Part shown: positions 4,005-6,357 of the stretch, piece after piece
Layout of the letters: each line of letters opens with the position of its first letter
Position numbering within the stretch: position 1 is the first letter of the stretch
NCBI GenBank assembly: GCA_947383645.1
Contig: CANDEH010000120.1
Location: 1-6,357, forward strand
Direction: 5' to 3'
Length of the DNA stretch: 6,357 bases
Source of the DNA: an uncultured Clostridia bacterium
Lineage (GTDB): Bacteria > Bacillota > Clostridia > Oscillospirales > Oscillospiraceae
Position numbers and translations under genes: made by a program
Notes under the pieces: model-generated
What the model saw: the letters and a program-made list of their open reading frames with translations, nothing else
What the model was told of the DNA's origin: nothing
Databases searched by the model: none

Positions 4005-5353
4005 GCCCCGGCCTTCCGCTCCTCCCTGGTCCTACAGAAGGTCTCCAGCTGGGGCACCAGAATCGCCGCCACCAGCAAGGCGGTGAAGCCGCCGTTGTAG
4101 AGGCTGAATCCCCCGTGGATGGGCGGAATGGAGGTCACCAGGCAGTAGTGCATGGCCCCGGCCAGAATCCCCGCCCACCAGCCGTAAATCCCGCTGATGG
4201 GGCACAGGCCGCTGGCGTAGCACATCCCCACCATGATGGCCTGGGCGTTCATGGGGAAGGGCCCGCCCAGGAGCACCGCCAGAGTGGAGGTGGCCATATA
4301 GCCGATCATCACCGGCCACACGTTCCCCGGATGACTGCCGGCGGAGCCAAAGCACACCATGCAGAACACGATGCCCATGGTCACGCCGTTAAACCCGGTA
4401 AACGCGCTGCCCTGGAGCAGGTTCACCACAATGTAGTAGAGCAGAATAAACAGCCCGTAGACCCCTAAATTAATCATGGTGGTGCCCACGCCGTACTTGG
4501 CGGTGAAGTCCGCCTTGTAGCCGGTGTCCCGCAGCAGATCCCTGTACCCGTGAAAAGCGCTGTTCCCGGCGCGGACATTGCTCTTGCACCCGGCGGCAAT
4601 GCACAGCAGGAAGAAGAGGGCGCAGAAGGTCCACACCACCTCCGGCCTGCTGTCGCCTAAGGAGGCGGCGATGGCCGGCACGTCGTTGCCCAGGGTCTTG
4701 TACAGCACCGCCACGGCGAGCAGTCCCAGCAGCACGCCTGGGAAGGCGGCGGAGTACAGGTCGTAGCCCTTGTGGACGTTGGGGGAGTGGGCGGCCAGAG
4801 CCGGGGTCATAAACCCGATCAGTCCGCAGACCACCACCATCAGCACAACGCCGGTGACAGTGACCCCCTGTACCTCCTCGCTGTTGGGATAGCGGAGGAG
4901 CAGCTCACTGGCCAGGGGGCACAGGGCCGTGGCGAACATGGCCAGATCCACAAACTCCGCAAAGGACTTTTTCCGGACCTTGGCTTGGAGAAACACGCCC
5001 AGAAAGAAGGGCCATATGTTGACGATATTGATCCCCCAGGAGCTGAACCCCACCGTCAAAAACCAGGCGGCGATGGTGCTCCCCTTCACCGTGGTCCCCG
5101 GCAGGAAGGTGAGGAGGGCGCAGACGGCCCCCACCAGCCCCATGTTGAGGAAGGTGCCGGGAACATTGCCCAGGAGGAAGTAGTCCTTGGTCAGCTGTCC
5201 CGGGGAGAGCAGAATCTGCCCCAGCCCCGCGAAGGCCGACCCCTCCTGCGGCAGCGCAAGGCCGGTAATCAGCGCCGCGCCGAAGAAGGCGATGGCGCAG
5301 GAGAGCAGGAACAGTCGGATGCGCTGACCGCTGTCGCGGTTCGTCTTTGCCAT
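3983..5353 (-). CDS. DUF1576 family polytopic membrane protein
   Basis: This 456-residue inner-membrane protein of uncharacterised function resembles DUF1576 proteins of clostridia. It has roughly ten to twelve hydrophobic segments, beginning at about residues 12-34, and an arginine/glutamate-rich cytoplasmic-type tail (440-456). It is built of two similar halves. WGINIVNIWPFFLG (106-119) matches SHPGNVWPVMIG (340-351); ALCPLASE (143-150) matches GLCPISGIYGWW (382-393); HKGYDLYSAAFPGVLLG (194-210) matches HGGFSLYNGGFTALLVA (413-429). Conserved polar residues inside hydrophobic stretches (N109, N112, H341, N344, H194, H413) suggest a transporter or channel, but no substrate is known. It lies 15 nt downstream of the folD-like gene, so the two are co-transcribed. 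The ATG at 5353 has only a G-rich, non-canonical ribosome site, so translation may depend on coupling to folD. The last codons are formed by a 7-bp tandem repeat. Confidence 0.9.
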   Translation of the reverse strand: MAKTNRDSGQRIRLFLLSCAIAFFGAALITGLALPQEGSAFAGLGQILLSPGQLTKDYFLLGNVPGTFLNMGLVGAVCALLTFLPGTTVKGSTIAAWFLTVGFSSWGINIVNIWPFFLGVFLQAKVRKKSFAEFVDLAMFATALCPLASELLLRYPNSEEVQGVTVTGVVLMVVVCGLIGFMTPALAAHSPNVHKGYDLYSAAFPGVLLGLLAVAVLYKTLGNDVPAIAASLGDSRPEVVWTFCALFFLLCIAAGCKSNVRAGNSAFHGYRDLLRDTGYKADFTAKYGVGTTMINLGVYGLFILLYYIVVNLLQGSAFTGFNGVTMGIVFCMVCFGSAGSHPGNVWPVMIGYMATSTLAVLLGGPFPMNAQAIMVGMCYASGLCPISGIYGWWAGILAGAMHYCLVTSIPPIHGGFSLYNGGFTALLVAAILVPQLETFCRTREERKAGAEIGDRR

Positions 5354-5368
5354 GAAGCGCGCCCCCGA

Positions 5369-6229
5369 TCAGCTGTTGGACCGCTTGGCGGCCTCCACCA
5401 CGTGGCCGATCAGCACGGAGGTGGTGACGGCCCCCACGCCGCCGGGAACGGGGGTGATGGCCTCCACAATGGGCTCCACCTCGTCGAACACCGCGTCGCC
5501 GGCGATGCCGCCCTTCTCCTCGTCCCAGTTGATGGACACGTCGATGACGATCTGGCCGGGCTTCACATACTCCTTGGTCAAACTCTTCAGCACACCGGCG
5601 GCGCTGACCAGAATGTCGGCCTCCCTGGTCACAGAGGGCACGTCCTTGGTGCGGGTGTGGCAGGTGGTGACGGTGGCGTTCTTGCCCATGAGCATCATGC
5701 CCAGGGGCTTGCCCACCACCAGGCTCCGCCCGATGACCACGGCCTTCTTGCCGGTGAGATCAATCCCGTAGTGGGCCAGAATCTCCATGCAGGCGGAGGG
5801 GGTGCAGGGGGCGAAGCCCAGGGTCTTCCCCATAAACACGCCGGCGTTGGAGAGGTCGGTCATGCCGTCCACGTCCTTCCGGGGGTCCAGACGGTTGCAG
5901 ATCTCGTCCTGATCCGCCTTCAGATGCTTGGGCAGGGGCCGGAACATGAGCACACCGTGGATCTTGTCGTTGGCGTTGATCTCGTCGATGACCTTGAGGA
6001 GGTCCTCCTTGGAGACATCCTCGGGGAGCAGGAACTTCTCCACCGCCACGCCCAGGGTCTCCGCCCGCTTGGTGGCGCCCTTCTCGTAGCTCAGGTCGTC
6101 CGGCCGCTCGCCGCAGCGGACGATGGCCAGGGTGGGCTGCACCCCCTGGGCCTTCAATGCCTCGCAGTCGGCGATGATGCGGGCGTTGAGTTTTTCGTTG
6201 ACCTCTTTGCCTAATAGTCTCTTAGCCAT
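5369..6229 (-). CDS. folD: FolD-like methylene-tetrahydrofolate dehydrogenase/cyclohydrolase, divergent active site
   Basis: FolD oxidises 5,10-methylene-THF to 5,10-methenyl-THF with NAD(P)+ and hydrolyses it to 10-formyl-THF, supplying one-carbon units for purines and formyl-Met. The 286-residue protein has family length and order: an N-terminal folate domain, KDVDG (118-122), a Rossmann domain with VVIGRSLVVGKP in the middle, ATVTTCHTRTKD, and a C-terminal PVPGGVGAVTTSVL. Compared with E. coli FolD, the catalytic Tyr (Y48) is kept, but the Lys four residues later aligns with A52, and the Gln of the VQLPLP motif aligns with F96 in MFRPLP. A lysine at +6 (K54) remains. I recall this CGERPDDLSYE/FRPLP form as a clostridial subfamily, so it is not simple decay. 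The ATG at 6229 has AAGGA about 10 nt upstream. It is the first gene of the minus-strand unit. Confidence 0.93.
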   Translation of the reverse strand: MAKRLLGKEVNEKLNARIIADCEALKAQGVQPTLAIVRCGERPDDLSYEKGATKRAETLGVAVEKFLLPEDVSKEDLLKVIDEINANDKIHGVLMFRPLPKHLKADQDEICNRLDPRKDVDGMTDLSNAGVFMGKTLGFAPCTPSACMEILAHYGIDLTGKKAVVIGRSLVVGKPLGMMLMGKNATVTTCHTRTKDVPSVTREADILVSAAGVLKSLTKEYVKPGQIVIDVSINWDEEKGGIAGDAVFDEVEPIVEAITPVPGGVGAVTTSVLIGHVVEAAKRSNS

Positions 6230-6357
6230 GGTTGTTGTATCCTTTCTTCCTTCAATCTTTTGTTTCTTTTTTGGGGATTGTTGCAGAGGTTTGTTTTTTT
6301 GTGCCGCGTCCCGCGGCGGGGACGGGGGACGGGGAGTTTCGCCCCCCGGGGCGAGGT
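6230..6357. other. folD upstream region with GC palindromes
   Basis: Directly upstream of folD the mRNA strand is purine-rich (6235-6300) and contains the ribosome site. Further out are GCCGCG-TCC-CGCGGC (6303-6317) and TCGCCCC-CC-GGGGCGA (6339-6354), both perfect stem-loops. I found no convincing -35/-10 pair on the minus strand within the window, so the promoter may lie beyond the edge. No gene is seen here. Confidence 0.45.

Noticed and set aside
4772..6214. 480-codon plus-strand frame opposite folD and DUF1576
   Set aside because: Its composition is His/Gly/Gln-rich, it lies across two recognised genes and their gap, and it has no domain. It is an antisense shadow.

Overview
The window looks like chromosome from a high-GC gut Clostridia species, most likely in the Oscillospiraceae (Flavonifractor/Pseudoflavonifractor-like). 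That placement is an inference. It rests on GC-rich Firmicutes-type genes with AGGAG-like ribosome sites, TTG as a probable start, and clostridial subfamily signatures in the phosphofructokinase, the FolD-like protein and a DUF1576 membrane protein. No phage, insertion sequence, CRISPR, rRNA or tRNA is visible.

Layout. (1) Positions 1-394 hold a short minimal-nucleotidyltransferase (MNT) gene that seems to lack its N-terminus, followed by what looks like a frameshifted stub of its usual HEPN partner: a decayed MNT/HEPN toxin-antitoxin module. (2) Positions 395-1191 are non-coding and unusually rich in perfect hairpins, including two copies of one 36-nt stem-loop exactly 210 bp apart. The stretch ends with a good sigma-A-type promoter (954-983) and two leader hairpins. 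(3) Positions 1192-1686 encode a small nitroreductase-family flavoprotein. (4) Positions 1695-2114 hold an A/T-stem hairpin, a second promoter (1720-1748) and a leader of about 360 nt that ends in overlapping, mutually exclusive hairpins and a T6 run just before the next ribosome site. (5) Positions 2115-3200 encode a 6-phosphofructokinase of the mixed-cofactor (group III) type. (6) Positions 3201-3431 separate convergent genes. They contain a long terminator for the plus strand, a terminator for the minus strand, and a third large foldable element between them.

(7) On the minus strand, reading 6229 to 3432, is a compact three-gene unit: folD-like methylene-tetrahydrofolate dehydrogenase, then a DUF1576 polytopic membrane protein 15 nt downstream, then a CDD-fold nucleoside/nucleobase deaminase 56 nt downstream, closed by the terminator at 3361-3409. 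Gene order suggests a purine or one-carbon theme (folate C1 carrier, unknown membrane protein, purine-type deaminase), but the membrane protein's substrate is unknown.

Most of the coding content is ordinary metabolism. The points most worth checking are the FolD active-site substitutions, the cofactor signature of the phosphofructokinase, the duplicated DUF1576 architecture, the palindrome cluster at 617-862, the attenuator-like pfkA leader, and the four-copy heptamer repeat at the DUF1576 stop codon. I did not find convincing evidence of a wholly new multi-gene system.
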